This document shows, piece after piece, positions 8,831 through 17,971 of a stretch of DNA of 64,000 bases (the first letter of the stretch is position 1; each line of letters opens with the position of its first letter). This stretch comes from an uncultured Acidiferrobacteraceae bacterium (GTDB lineage Bacteria; Pseudomonadota; Gammaproteobacteria; Acidiferrobacterales; SZUA-150). A model generated the notes under the pieces. That model did no database searches. It was not told the DNA's origin and saw only the letters and a list, made by a program, of their open reading frames with translations. The stretch is from assembly GCA_913009895.1 (NCBI GenBank), contig CAJVXY010000012.1:1-64000 (forward strand). Reading direction: 5' to 3'. Made by a program: the position numbers and the translations under genes.

Positions 8831-9793
8831 TTACTGGCGTATCATGACACAATTTCCACCCAGGTTCTTCGCCCGTTTACAGGCATCCATGGCATTGTTT
8901 AAGACGTCGCCGAGGGTATCCGTCTTGCCGTCAATGAGTGTTATACCAATCGAGCAGTGCAAAGTTATTTTTTTTCCTTCGTATTCAACCAGATCTTTTG
9001 TAACGAACTTATGAAATTCGTTACCAGTATATTCAGCAAGTGCTTCAGTCGTGTTATAGATTAATACTGCAAATTCATCACCGCTCAACCTGGCGGCCAT
9101 ATCTGATCCGCGCAGACGCTGTTTTATTTTTTTACCAAACGCAACCAGAACACTGTCTCCTGCATCAAGCCCCATAGTGTCATTGATAAATTTAAACCTG
9201 TCTATATTAATATACAAAAGCGCGCTTGGTTTACCTTCTCTACGCTTCCTGCGTTCCATAACCCGGCCCAGCTCCATTTTCAGGTAATTGTAATTGTAGA
9301 GCCCAGTCAGTGGATCATGATCTGCAATTTTATGGATATCTTCAAGACTGGGTCCACGATCATTGATGTCTTTCATAACCGCCATAAATAAGCATTTATT
9401 GTCGTTAGCTAACTCAGCCAGTGTTAATTCCACCAGTGTAGAGCTGCCATCTTTATGACCAACAACCACTTCCTTCGGGCCATGGCTAATGATTTCAGTG
9501 CTGTCACTTTTCAGGAATCGTTCCACATATTTATCAAAACGACCGGCATCAAAAGGCGTCATGAGTTTAGTCACGCTTTTGCCAAGTACCTCGTCGGCTG
9601 AAAAACCAAATAATGTCTGGGCGGCATTATTGTAGGTTTCAATGGTGCCATCTATGTCAGCAATAATCACTGCATCAGATACACTTTTTAACAGCGTCTT
9701 GAGCCTGTCTTTGCTCTCATCCAGATCCTGGCGTAGAGATTCGGGCTTATCGCCCAATCCGGATTTAAGCCTGGTTTGATTCTGATCGCCCAT
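8831..9793 (-). CDS. PAS-GGDEF diguanylate cyclase
   Basis: The product has a PAS sensor domain (from about KTLLKSVSDAVIIADIDGTI to ELANDNKCLFMAVMKDIND) followed by a GGDEF domain. The GGDEF part shows DPLTGLYNYNYL, the metal-binding NIDRFKFIND, the active-site loop as SGDEF, and the product-inhibition I-site RGSD five residues before it. All features of an active, feedback-controlled c-di-GMP synthase are present. No membrane segment is seen, so it is likely cytosolic. I prefer ATG 9793 (MGDQNQTRL). An ATG at 9901 would add 36 residues without a ribosome site. The cyclase may feed the PilZ-like protein encoded at 29295. Confidence 0.88.
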   Translation of the reverse strand: MGDQNQTRLKSGLGDKPESLRQDLDESKDRLKTLLKSVSDAVIIADIDGTIETYNNAAQTLFGFSADEVLGKSVTKLMTPFDAGRFDKYVERFLKSDSTEIISHGPKEVVVGHKDGSSTLVELTLAELANDNKCLFMAVMKDINDRGPSLEDIHKIADHDPLTGLYNYNYLKMELGRVMERRKRREGKPSALLYINIDRFKFINDTMGLDAGDSVLVAFGKKIKQRLRGSDMAARLSGDEFAVLIYNTTEALAEYTGNEFHKFVTKDLVEYEGKKITLHCSIGITLIDGKTDTLGDVLNNAMDACKRAKNLGGNCVMIRQ

Positions 9794-10084
9794 TTTACGT
9801 CTCGATATTGAGAATTTTTGAACAAAAAAGTATTGAACTTCCTCTATTTCATATAGCACATGAAAACGTCGCCAGGTCCATTGCGGGGAATAAATCATCA
9901 AAAATAAGACGATTTCTTTGGCTCATTTTTAAGTAAAAATCAGGGGAAATTCCGGTAAATAGTTGCTGCTATAGCTTAACTTTTGAGACTGGTTTGCTAG
10001 TCTTTCTAGTGAAGTCAGTGGCATTAAGTCCTGAGCAATCAATTCTTCTATCTTACTGAATATAAACAACTATTAGGTTGATTA

Positions 10085-12097
10085 GTGGCAAATATAAGCA
10101 TATCAAAAGACAATTCTGCCCCAGGTCAGCGCAAATCGACTGTTGTGACAAGACCAAAAAGCACCCAGGGTGATGGATTTACCCAGAAACTTGCCAGTTT
10201 CAGCATTTGGCGTGAACAGTTTGTAGCGGCGATTGAGGCCTACCAGGAATGGGTAGAGCAGAATGAGCCAGCCGAGGGTGAAAAAGATCTGCGAATTTAC
10301 CAACTGATTGAATCGTTAAAATCAGACAAGTTAAAAATCGCTTTTGTGGGTGAGTTCTCCCGCGGTAAAACAGAATTGCTCAATGCCGTATTTTTTTCAG
10401 ATTATAAAAAACGTTTATTGCCCTCATCAGCAGGGCGGACAACCATGTGTCCGACAGAGCTTCGTTATGACGTTAAAACAGGAGCCTGTATAAAATTGCT
10501 ACCTATCGAAACACGTAAAACGGATACAACTATTGCTGAGTACAAACAGAATCCGGTGCAGTGGACAACCTTGCACTTGCTTAAGCGAGATTCTGGTGAG
10601 GAACTTGAGGCAGCCTTTTTGGAAGTCACCAAGACCAAGAGAGTGCACACCCGGGAAGCCGAAGAGCTTGGTTTATATAATCCAGATAATAAAATAGCAA
10701 ACAGGGGAGTCTCGATTATTGATGACATGATTGAGATACCCTGCTGGCGGCACGCAATTATTAACTATCCTCATCCTTTACTTGAAAATGGCCTGGTGAT
10801 ATTGGACACACCAGGATTAAATTCCCTGGGTTCTGAGCCAGAGCTTACATTGAGCATGTTACCGGAAGCTCATGCCGTGGTATTTGTGCTGGCGGCCGAT
10901 ACTGGTGTAACAGTAAGTGACATGGAAATATGGGTCAACCATGTCACCAGTGCCAAAAAAGACAAGTTACATGAACGTTTGGTCGTCCTGAATAAAATTG
11001 ATGCTATGTGGGACCCGTTACGTACAGAATCAGAAATCAAGAAATTAATAAATAATCAAATTGAAAGTACGGCACTGTCGTTAAAAGAAAACAGAAATAT
11101 AATAATGCCCGTATCGGCTAAAGCTGGCCTGACTGCAAAAATAAATGACGATAAGGAATTACTTGAAAAGAGCGGAATAAGTGATCTTGAGTTATGCCTG
11201 GCCAGGAAAATTTTACCTGCTAAACACGAGATAATACGCCGCAAAGTTGTTTATGAAGTTAGTGGCAGGATAGAAAAAAGTCAGCAGTTACTAAAAGCAA
11301 AATATAACGGTGTAGATAACCAGCTAAAAAAATTAAAAGAAATTGGCGGAAAAAATCTTGATGAAATACAGGAAATGGTCTCTATGATGCGTCAGGAGAA
11401 GAAGAAATATGAAATGGAAATCAAGGGGTTTGAGATAACGAGAAAAGTATTAACCGAACAGGCAACCGTTTTATTTAACGATCTGAATTTAAAGGTGCTT
11501 GACAAACTAATTCGTCTGACGCGCAAACATATGAAAGAGAGCTGGACAACCGCTGGCTTAAAGAAGGCCATAAAACAGTTTTTTGCAACTGCCATGAGCC
11601 CAATGGACAATGTTAAAGAGCAGTCAGAGGAAATTAAAAAATCAGTAGATGAGATTTGTCTGAAAATGCACAAAGAATATGGACTTCCCCTGATTCATGT
11701 ACCTGCTTTGTCACTGGTTCCTTACGTTATGGACCTGAAGAAACTGGAGGGCAGGGCTGAGGTGTTCAGGAGTAGTGCAGAAATTATTGTTACTGAACAA
11801 AATACAGTAATCAGTAAATTTTTTGTTGTGATGGTTTCAGAAGCGAGAAAAATATTTGATGACTGTAGCCAGCACGCCCAGGGATGGTTTCAGGAACTGG
11901 CCAGCCAGGTACACAACCATTTAAGAATACATAAAAATATAATTGATAAAGGACTGGAATCTATTCGTGCAATTCATGAAGATATCGATGCAATTGGACA
12001 GCAAATTTCAGGCCTTGAGCAGGAAAAGGCCAGTATCGCAGTTCAGCTTGGGACAGTTAATGGTCTGTTTAAGAAAATTCAAAAACCAATAGTTTAA
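10085..12097 (+). CDS. Dynamin-like GTPase
   Basis: The 670-aa protein carries a complete GTPase domain: P-loop GEFSRGKT (residues 89-96), a GRTTMCPT segment with the G2 threonine (119-120), G3 DTPG (241-244) and G4 NKID (303-306). The rest is long and helical (for example ELEQEK-like heptads near the C-terminus), as in bacterial dynamin-like proteins that remodel or protect membranes. No membrane-spanning segment is obvious. The start is GTG at 10085. It stands alone: upstream is a divergent diguanylate cyclase gene, and downstream is a repeat element and then the convergent chemotaxis operon. Many bacterial dynamins occur in pairs, but no second copy is seen here. The role cannot be given more precisely than membrane-associated GTPase. 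Confidence 0.85.
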   Translation: MANISISKDNSAPGQRKSTVVTRPKSTQGDGFTQKLASFSIWREQFVAAIEAYQEWVEQNEPAEGEKDLRIYQLIESLKSDKLKIAFVGEFSRGKTELLNAVFFSDYKKRLLPSSAGRTTMCPTELRYDVKTGACIKLLPIETRKTDTTIAEYKQNPVQWTTLHLLKRDSGEELEAAFLEVTKTKRVHTREAEELGLYNPDNKIANRGVSIIDDMIEIPCWRHAIINYPHPLLENGLVILDTPGLNSLGSEPELTLSMLPEAHAVVFVLAADTGVTVSDMEIWVNHVTSAKKDKLHERLVVLNKIDAMWDPLRTESEIKKLINNQIESTALSLKENRNIIMPVSAKAGLTAKINDDKELLEKSGISDLELCLARKILPAKHEIIRRKVVYEVSGRIEKSQQLLKAKYNGVDNQLKKLKEIGGKNLDEIQEMVSMMRQEKKKYEMEIKGFEITRKVLTEQATVLFNDLNLKVLDKLIRLTRKHMKESWTTAGLKKAIKQFFATAMSPMDNVKEQSEEIKKSVDEICLKMHKEYGLPLIHVPALSLVPYVMDLKKLEGRAEVFRSSAEIIVTEQNTVISKFFVVMVSEARKIFDDCSQHAQGWFQELASQVHNHLRIHKNIIDKGLESIRAIHEDIDAIGQQISGLEQEKASIAVQLGTVNGLFKKIQKPIV

Positions 12098-12101
12098 GGA
12101 A

Positions 12102-12233
12102 CCCCTGATTAATCCCTGAAGTGGCGCTGACTACGTCAAAAAAGAACTCGAAATGCTCATTTACTACCGTGTAAACACCGCTATCTCGTTCCTTTTTGCC
12201 TTGTCATCATCCGCTTGATGAATTAATCAGGGG
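12102..12233. repeat. MITE-like inverted repeat element between convergent genes
   Basis: The element is bounded by perfect 12-bp inverted repeats (CCCCTGATTAAT at 12102-12113 and ATTAATCAGGGG at 12222-12233). Inside, AAAAAAGAACTCGAAATG and the later CTATCTCGTTCCTTTTT are partly complementary. TTTAC and GTAAA flank a six-base centre (TACCGT). The whole can fold into one long imperfect hairpin and lies exactly between the dynamin gene and cheB, where it could also stop transcription from both sides. Confidence 0.7.
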
Positions 12234-12242
12234 CCCCTCAAA

Positions 12243-13370
12243 TTATGATGCAGCTCTGTTACCGGTCAAATTCCCCGCGGCCCAGCGAGCTATGTAAGAT
12301 GGAATATCACTAATCGATAGTATTTTATTGACAGCACCAAGTTTATTCGCCTGATCAGGCATGCCATATATCACACTGCTCTTTTTATCCTGGGCAATTG
12401 TATAGGAACCATTCCTGTACATGGAGAGCATTCCTTTGGCACCATCTTTGCCCATACCTGTAAGGATAATCCCCAGTATATCTGCGCCAGGGTAATGACT
12501 GACAGACTCAAACAAAACATCGACTGCCGGTTTGTGTTGATTGACCAGGTCGCCATCGAAGACATTTACAACAAAATCATTCCTGGCATTTTGTGATACA
12601 GCTAAATGATAGGCGCCATTGGCTATCAGCATCGTTCCCGGTGTCAATGTATCTCCATCTTTGGCTTCCCTGATATCGAGGGCCGATAACAGGTTGATTC
12701 TCTGAGCATACATATCGGTAAAACGAGGCGGCATGTGCTGGACGACAGCAATCCCCGGGCTGTCTACCGGTAATGCCTCGGCAATTTCCTGAATTGCCTT
12801 GGTTCCGCCAGTAGACGCGCCAATGGCAATGATTTTTTTGTTTCCTGATCGGGACGCCCTGATTTTTACTTTCCTGGGACCAGTAACTGTTCTCAGGTGG
12901 TCAAGCGAACCCCTGTCGTTTGTTTTTACCTGTTTATTGATTAAATTGACACCGGGGTGAATTTTTGCATTGGCAGCGGCTTCCAGTTTGTTGCAAAGAT
13001 CTGCAATAAATGGATCCAATGAACCGCTGGCATTCATTTTTGGTTTGGTTATAAAATCAATCGCGCCCAGTTCAAGTGCCCGAAAGGTTTCGCGGGCGCC
13101 TTTTTCCGTATGTGACGAGACCATGACAACAGGCATTGGTCTTACTTCCATTAATTCTTTCAAAAATGTCAGGCCATCCATGCGCGGCATTTCTACATCC
13201 AGGGTAAGGACGTCAGGGTTAACCCGGGGTATTTTATTTCTAGCAAGAATAGGATCAGAAGAAATGCCTACAACTTCGAACCTTGGATCTTCCGTAATAA
13301 TGGATTTAAGCAGCTCTCGCATGACAGCAGAGTCATCTATAATCAGGACTTTTATTATTTTAGTCAACAA
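12243..13370 (-). CDS. cheB: CheB chemotaxis methylesterase/glutamine deamidase
   Basis: The 375-aa protein has an N-terminal receiver domain (acidic pair in IIDDSAVM, phospho-acceptor Asp58 in LTLDVEMPRMDG) and a C-terminal methylesterase domain. The catalytic triad is visible: Ser186 in GASTGGT, His212 in QHMPPRFT and Asp309 in GMGKDGA. It removes methyl groups from receptor glutamates when phosphorylated by CheA, opposing CheR. The start is a TTG (13370 or 13367) after GGTGAG. It is the last gene of the eight-gene chemotaxis operon and directly follows cheD. Confidence 0.95.
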   Translation of the reverse strand: MLTKIIKVLIIDDSAVMRELLKSIITEDPRFEVVGISSDPILARNKIPRVNPDVLTLDVEMPRMDGLTFLKELMEVRPMPVVMVSSHTEKGARETFRALELGAIDFITKPKMNASGSLDPFIADLCNKLEAAANAKIHPGVNLINKQVKTNDRGSLDHLRTVTGPRKVKIRASRSGNKKIIAIGASTGGTKAIQEIAEALPVDSPGIAVVQHMPPRFTDMYAQRINLLSALDIREAKDGDTLTPGTMLIANGAYHLAVSQNARNDFVVNVFDGDLVNQHKPAVDVLFESVSHYPGADILGIILTGMGKDGAKGMLSMYRNGSYTIAQDKKSSVIYGMPDQANKLGAVNKILSISDIPSYIARWAAGNLTGNRAAS

Positions 13371-13390
13371 AACTCACCAGTTTGTTATAA

Positions 13391-13996
13391 CTAAAAAAGG
13401 GTAGGTATTCCGTCCAGTTCATCTGTTCTAAGCCTGGAAAGGAAGATATTTTCTTCAGTTATTGTTTTAGTTGCTTCATTTTCGCCAAGACGTTTTAAAT
13501 ATACTTTTCCAGTATGCGGGAAGAATAGAACGCGTTTGGGGTGATTGCCACCGAGGTCGCTGGTAATAACTTTTATTTTTTCGGTTGCAAGAAACTTACC
13601 GACAAAACTGATATTCATACTGGGAACACTGTTATTGGAGTCAGGGATATCAAGAACGTGGCCGCCACCAAAAACTTTTACAATAAACCGGGCGCGAACA
13701 CCGCCAATTTTAATGAGATTGTTTATTAGTAGCTCCATGGCATGGACACCGTAACGCGTGCTTAATGGGTTATTCAGGTCCGTTGCTTTTGGCAACATAA
13801 AATGATTCATACCACCAACATTACATTCTGGATCATACATACAGACGGAAATACATGAGCCCAATACAGTGTCAAAAACAACAGGGTCTTTGCTGACTTT
13901 GACACAACCAATATTGATACGCTCGAGAGGAAGCCCTTCCACTTCTCTAGGCAGACGACGATGTTTCGAAGAATTTAAATTAGTATTTGTTAACAT
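13391..13996 (-). CDS. cheD: CheD chemoreceptor glutamine deamidase
   Basis: The 201-aa product shows the CheD active site: Cys48 in VLGSCISVCMYDP and His65 in GGMNHFMLP. CheD deamidates receptor glutamines and in some bacteria stimulates, and is regulated by, the phosphatase CheC. No CheC or CheX gene is found in this locus, so CheD here probably acts mainly as a deamidase. It sits 9 bases after cheR and 20 bases before cheB in the operon. Confidence 0.95.
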   Translation of the reverse strand: MLTNTNLNSSKHRRLPREVEGLPLERINIGCVKVSKDPVVFDTVLGSCISVCMYDPECNVGGMNHFMLPKATDLNNPLSTRYGVHAMELLINNLIKIGGVRARFIVKVFGGGHVLDIPDSNNSVPSMNISFVGKFLATEKIKVITSDLGGNHPKRVLFFPHTGKVYLKRLGENEATKTITEENIFLSRLRTDELDGIPTLF

Positions 13997-14005
13997 AGAA
14001 GTAAT

Positions 14006-14884
14006 TCAATTGGTCCTGTTAATCTGGTAAATATTTTTACCAAGATTTACCAGATTTGTTTCTTGTCCATGCAGTGACTCGGAATGACCAAGCATCAGAT
14101 AACCATCTAAAACCAGATTGTCCTGAAAACGGTGAATTAGTTCATGTTGTGTTTTTTTATCAAAATAAATTATAACGTTTCGACAAAAAATGATATCGAA
14201 TTTTTGTTTATGATGCCATTTGGTATCAAGCAAGTTGAGCTGCTGAAACGTAATTAAGTCTCTTAATTTGTCCGCGGCCCTGAAGAATCCGTTGTTTTCT
14301 CCTCTTCCTTTATGGAAATATTTAAGTAAAAGATTATTTGGAATTTGATCAGCATTCTCCATGGGATAAATACCATCATATGCCTTTTTGAGGACATTGG
14401 TGTCTATGTCCGTAGCAAGTATCTTTACATGCCATCCAAAATTATCGGGAAAGGCTTCAGAAAGCGCCATAGCAATAGTATATGCTTCTTCGCCAGTTGA
14501 GCAGCCGGCACTCCAGATATTTATAGTTTTAGTATGATGACTTAGGGCGTTTTTCTTTAGAGCTGGAAACAGGGTTTCACTTAAAAACTTAAAATGAAAA
14601 TCTTCACGAAAAAAACTGGTCTTATTGGTTGTAATTGCGTTAATCATTTCAACCAGCTCTGTGCCGGTAGTATCTTTATTTAAAATATAATTATAATAAT
14701 CAAGATAAGTCTTAAGGCCATGGAATCGCAATCTCTTGCCAAGGCGGGAATAGACGAGCGCACGCTTATGTTCAGACAAAGAAATACCCGTCTGCTCATA
14801 TATCAATTCCCTGAATAATCTAAACTCCTTGTCGGTTAAATTATCCGCGTGATGTATCACTGGAGATTGCAAATTTGCGGTCAT
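14006..14884 (-). CDS. cheR: CheR chemotaxis methyltransferase
   Basis: The 292-aa protein has the N-terminal all-helical CheR domain (FRLFRELIYEQTGISLSEHK) and a SAM-binding methyltransferase domain with NIWSAGCSTGEEAYTIAMAL and a later FDIIFCRNVIIYFD segment. It methylates glutamates on chemoreceptors using S-adenosylmethionine. It lies between cheW and cheD. The 100-base gap to cheW is the largest in the operon and shows no clear terminator. Confidence 0.95.
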   Translation of the reverse strand: MTANLQSPVIHHADNLTDKEFRLFRELIYEQTGISLSEHKRALVYSRLGKRLRFHGLKTYLDYYNYILNKDTTGTELVEMINAITTNKTSFFREDFHFKFLSETLFPALKKNALSHHTKTINIWSAGCSTGEEAYTIAMALSEAFPDNFGWHVKILATDIDTNVLKKAYDGIYPMENADQIPNNLLLKYFHKGRGENNGFFRAADKLRDLITFQQLNLLDTKWHHKQKFDIIFCRNVIIYFDKKTQHELIHRFQDNLVLDGYLMLGHSESLHGQETNLVNLGKNIYQINRTN

Positions 14885-14984
14885 ACCCTAATGGCCCATG
14901 CTCATTTACTTTAATGGTGTAATGCATAATTTTATGCAGCTTGTTAACAGGCTGAAGCACTGTCAAATATTTTCAGAGGTGCGA

Positions 14985-15506
14985 TTAATTCTCTTCAGGC
15001 GTGGTACTGTGGCCCTGATCAGCACTAACGTCAGCCAGATCATCAATATCAGCAAGTTTGCTTATATCCAGTAGAATGAGCAGTTTTTCATCAAACTGGA
15101 CCAGCCCCTCAATAAACTGCCTGTTGAGCTGCCCCTCAAATTCAGGTGCTTCACAGTGCTGTTCGTTGGATGCGTTCACCACATCACTAACAGAATCAAC
15201 AACCAGGCCAGCAAGTTTGCCAGCAATATTTACAACTATGATTACTGTAAATTGGTCGTATTCCTTTCTTTCAAGATTAAAGCGTAATCGTAAATCGATA
15301 ATGGGGACGATTGTACCACGCAGATTTAAAACTCCTTTTATAAAATGGGGCGAATTGGGGATTGGCGTAACGGCGGTCCATCCTTTTATCTCCTGAACTT
15401 CGAGAATGGGTATACCATAATCCTGATCACTCAGTCTGAATGTCAGGTACTGTTGTTCAAGGTCATCCATATTTTCTTTAATGTCTGCCAGGTTCGTGTT
15501 ATCCAT
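14985..15506 (-). CDS. cheW: CheW coupling protein
   Basis: The 173-aa product is a single CheW domain (YLTFRLSDQDYGIPILEVQE, then VLNLRGTIVPIIDLRLRF) that links receptors to CheA. The C-terminal 20 residues are acidic and probably disordered. GGAG eight bases before the ATG supports the start at 15506. It follows cheA in the operon with a 44-base gap. Confidence 0.95.
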   Translation of the reverse strand: MDNTNLADIKENMDDLEQQYLTFRLSDQDYGIPILEVQEIKGWTAVTPIPNSPHFIKGVLNLRGTIVPIIDLRLRFNLERKEYDQFTVIIVVNIAGKLAGLVVDSVSDVVNASNEQHCEAPEFEGQLNRQFIEGLVQFDEKLLILLDISKLADIDDLADVSADQGHSTTPEEN

Positions 15507-15550
15507 TGCTATACTCCAAAATAACCAAATATAAGTAAGTTAAAAAAACG

Positions 15551-17593
15551 TCAGGATGCCGCTTTAAGCGAATGGCCCTGATGGTGTTTGTGATTTACCA
15601 GGTTTGCAAGGGTAGATATATCAAGAATTAATGCTACTTCTCCATCGCCAAGAATGGTTGCAGTGGCCACACCTTCAACACGTTTGTAATGTGTCTCAAG
15701 GCTTTTGACGACCACCTGTTGCTGACCCACGATCTCATCGACCAACAGGCCAATTTTTTTGCTTTCAGCTTCCACAATTATGATAATACCGTCAGAAGTA
15801 TTTTTAACTGCTGAGCTTAAATTAAATAATTCGTAGAGTTTCAGGAATGGCAAGTATTCGCCATGAAAGGGAACCAGCTCAGAACCGCCGGCGGGCCTGC
15901 TAATATTCTGATCCGGAACTGATAAGGACTCAATTACAGACAAGAGGGGAATGATGTAAACCTGGGAACCAACCTTGACACAAAGTCCATCCATAATTGC
16001 AAGTGTTAACGGTAGACGTAATGTTAATTTTGTTCCTGATCCAGGCTTGTTTATCACTTCCACATTGCCACCCAGCTCGCTGATGCGGGTTCTTACCACG
16101 TCCATGCCTACACCTCTGCCGGATACACCTGTTACCTGGGCGGCTGTGGAGAAACCAGGTATAAAAATGAGGTTATCAATTTGTTCGTCAGTTAAATTCG
16201 CATCTTCCGCGACCAGATCTTTTTCTATAGCTTTGTGTAAAATTAAATCACGGTCCAGACCATTGCCATCGTCTTCGATTGTGATCACGACACTGCCGCC
16301 TTTTTGGGAAGCCTGTACCTGGATGGTGCCCGTTTCAGGTTTACCGGCATTAATTCTTTCTGCGGGTGACTCAAGACCGTGATCAACAGAATTACGAACA
16401 ATATGCATCAGGGCATCGCCCATGCTTTCAATAACACTTTTATCAAGCTCTGTGCCTTCGCCGCTGATATCAAGCTTTACTTTTTTACCCAGTTTTTGGC
16501 TGACATCGCGAACAATCCTGGGTAATTTGTTGAGTGCAAAACCTACTGGCAGCATTCGAATTCCCATTACACTTTCCTGTAATTCTCGTGTATTCCTTTC
16601 CAGCAGGCCAAGACCAAACTGTAGTTTTTCAATTGATTCAGGGGTTATTTCTTCAGAGAATTGGCTAAGCATTGTCTGGGTTATTACAAGTTCGCCCACC
16701 AAATCAACCAGGGCATCAACTTTCGGTGTGCTAACCCGGATTGACTGGACCTCGAGCCCGTTACCTGAAGCCCCTGGGGCTGGCGCCCTGGTATCAACAT
16801 TTGAGTCAGTGTCTGGCACGGGTTTGGAAGTCGGCGACTTTTGCGTATCAGTTTTTTGTATAATGTTTAAGACACAATCATCTATCACCCATGAAAATAC
16901 ATTTTCAATCTGACTTTTCTTGATTGGTTCAGAAAAATCAATATGCCATGATAAATAAATATCTTCAGGATTTATGTTTTTCCAGCTCGGTAGGGATTTT
17001 ATATTTAATCTTGACCTGATTTTACCAAGTTGTGTTAACGCGCGAATAATACGAACTGGATCATTGCCGGTAGACAATATGTTCTTATTTGGTACAAATG
17101 ATATATCCCAGCCAGCAACATCATTATGATCAATGGATCTTGTTTTTTGCCTTCTGTCCAGGGTTACAGCACAATTTGTTCCCTGTAGACTTTCCAGTTT
17201 GATCTGAAACTCATTTATATCAGCAGGGACTGTGTTAATTCCGTTTTGAGCATTCTGGACTAAAGTTCTCAGGCAATCACACGATTGCAGTAAAATGCTA
17301 ATAAGATCGCGTGTTGTTTTACAGCGATTTTCTCGAATGTCATCAAGGAGGCTCTCAAGAACATGACTGAAGTTGGCAACCACTTCAAAACCAAAAGTAC
17401 TGCTTCCGCCCTTAATTGAATGGACAGCTCGAAATATAATATTTAGAGATTCGTTGTCTGCTTTAAACTCGTCAGAAACTCTTCGCCCGGACATGTGGCT
17501 ATCAAGACGAAGTAGTTCGGCTTCCATGTCAGACAATGCCTCAAGACTTTCTTCAAAAAAAGTCTGATGAAATTGTGTGAGATCGATAGCCAT
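15551..17593 (-). CDS. cheA: CheA chemotaxis histidine kinase
   Basis: The 680-aa kinase has an Hpt domain with phosphorylated His58 (AVHSIKGGS) and a variable middle (residues about 130-280) where a CheY-binding P2 domain would lie. A dimerisation domain follows, then the ATPase with N box (HIVRNSVDHGLE), G1 (EDDGNGLD) and G2 (GRGVGMDVV). A CheW-like regulatory domain forms the C-terminus. The single Hpt and the absence of a fused receiver make it a classic CheA. It starts four bases after the cheY stop, so the two are surely translated from one message. Confidence 0.95.
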   Translation of the reverse strand: MAIDLTQFHQTFFEESLEALSDMEAELLRLDSHMSGRRVSDEFKADNESLNIIFRAVHSIKGGSSTFGFEVVANFSHVLESLLDDIRENRCKTTRDLISILLQSCDCLRTLVQNAQNGINTVPADINEFQIKLESLQGTNCAVTLDRRQKTRSIDHNDVAGWDISFVPNKNILSTGNDPVRIIRALTQLGKIRSRLNIKSLPSWKNINPEDIYLSWHIDFSEPIKKSQIENVFSWVIDDCVLNIIQKTDTQKSPTSKPVPDTDSNVDTRAPAPGASGNGLEVQSIRVSTPKVDALVDLVGELVITQTMLSQFSEEITPESIEKLQFGLGLLERNTRELQESVMGIRMLPVGFALNKLPRIVRDVSQKLGKKVKLDISGEGTELDKSVIESMGDALMHIVRNSVDHGLESPAERINAGKPETGTIQVQASQKGGSVVITIEDDGNGLDRDLILHKAIEKDLVAEDANLTDEQIDNLIFIPGFSTAAQVTGVSGRGVGMDVVRTRISELGGNVEVINKPGSGTKLTLRLPLTLAIMDGLCVKVGSQVYIIPLLSVIESLSVPDQNISRPAGGSELVPFHGEYLPFLKLYELFNLSSAVKNTSDGIIIIVEAESKKIGLLVDEIVGQQQVVVKSLETHYKRVEGVATATILGDGEVALILDISTLANLVNHKHHQGHSLKAAS

Positions 17594-17597
17594 TATA

Positions 17598-17960
17598 TTA
17601 ATTTAAAACATTCTTTATAACGTTTAAAAGCTGCTCTGGATTGAAGGGCTTCACTATCCAGCCCGTAGCACCAGCTTCCTTGCTTTCCTTTCTTTTTGAA
17701 TCCTGGGATTCTGTTGTTAACATAAGGATGGGTGTAAATTTGTATTCAGGTAATGAGCGCAATTCACGTACCAGGGAAATGCCATCCATATTAGGCATAT
17801 TGATATCTGTAATTATCGCATCAAACTTTGACTTGCGGGCAGCAGCAAGCGCTTCATTACCATCAGCAGCTTCAGTTACTTCATAACCAGCGTCGTTAAG
17901 GGTAAATCCAATCATTTGTCTCATTGAAGCAGTATCATCTACTGTGAGTATTGTTGCCAT
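17598..17960 (-). CDS. cheY: CheY-type response regulator
   Basis: This 120-aa stand-alone receiver has all key residues: acidic pair Asp8-Asp9, phospho-acceptor Asp52 (ITDINMPNMDG), Thr82/83 (LMLTTES) and Lys104 (VKPF). It has no output domain, so it acts by binding a partner, presumably the flagellar or pilus motor. It lies between the receptor gene and cheA. An AGGAGG-like site (plus-strand CCTCCT at 17966-17971) precedes the ATG. Confidence 0.93.
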   Translation of the reverse strand: MATILTVDDTASMRQMIGFTLNDAGYEVTEAADGNEALAAARKSKFDAIITDINMPNMDGISLVRELRSLPEYKFTPILMLTTESQDSKRKESKEAGATGWIVKPFNPEQLLNVIKNVLN

Positions 17961-17971
17961 ATATACCTCCT

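Noticed and set aside
14924-14937. GCATAA/TTATGC palindrome between cheR and cheW
   Set aside because: The loop would be only two bases and there is no T-run, so it is not a convincing terminator.
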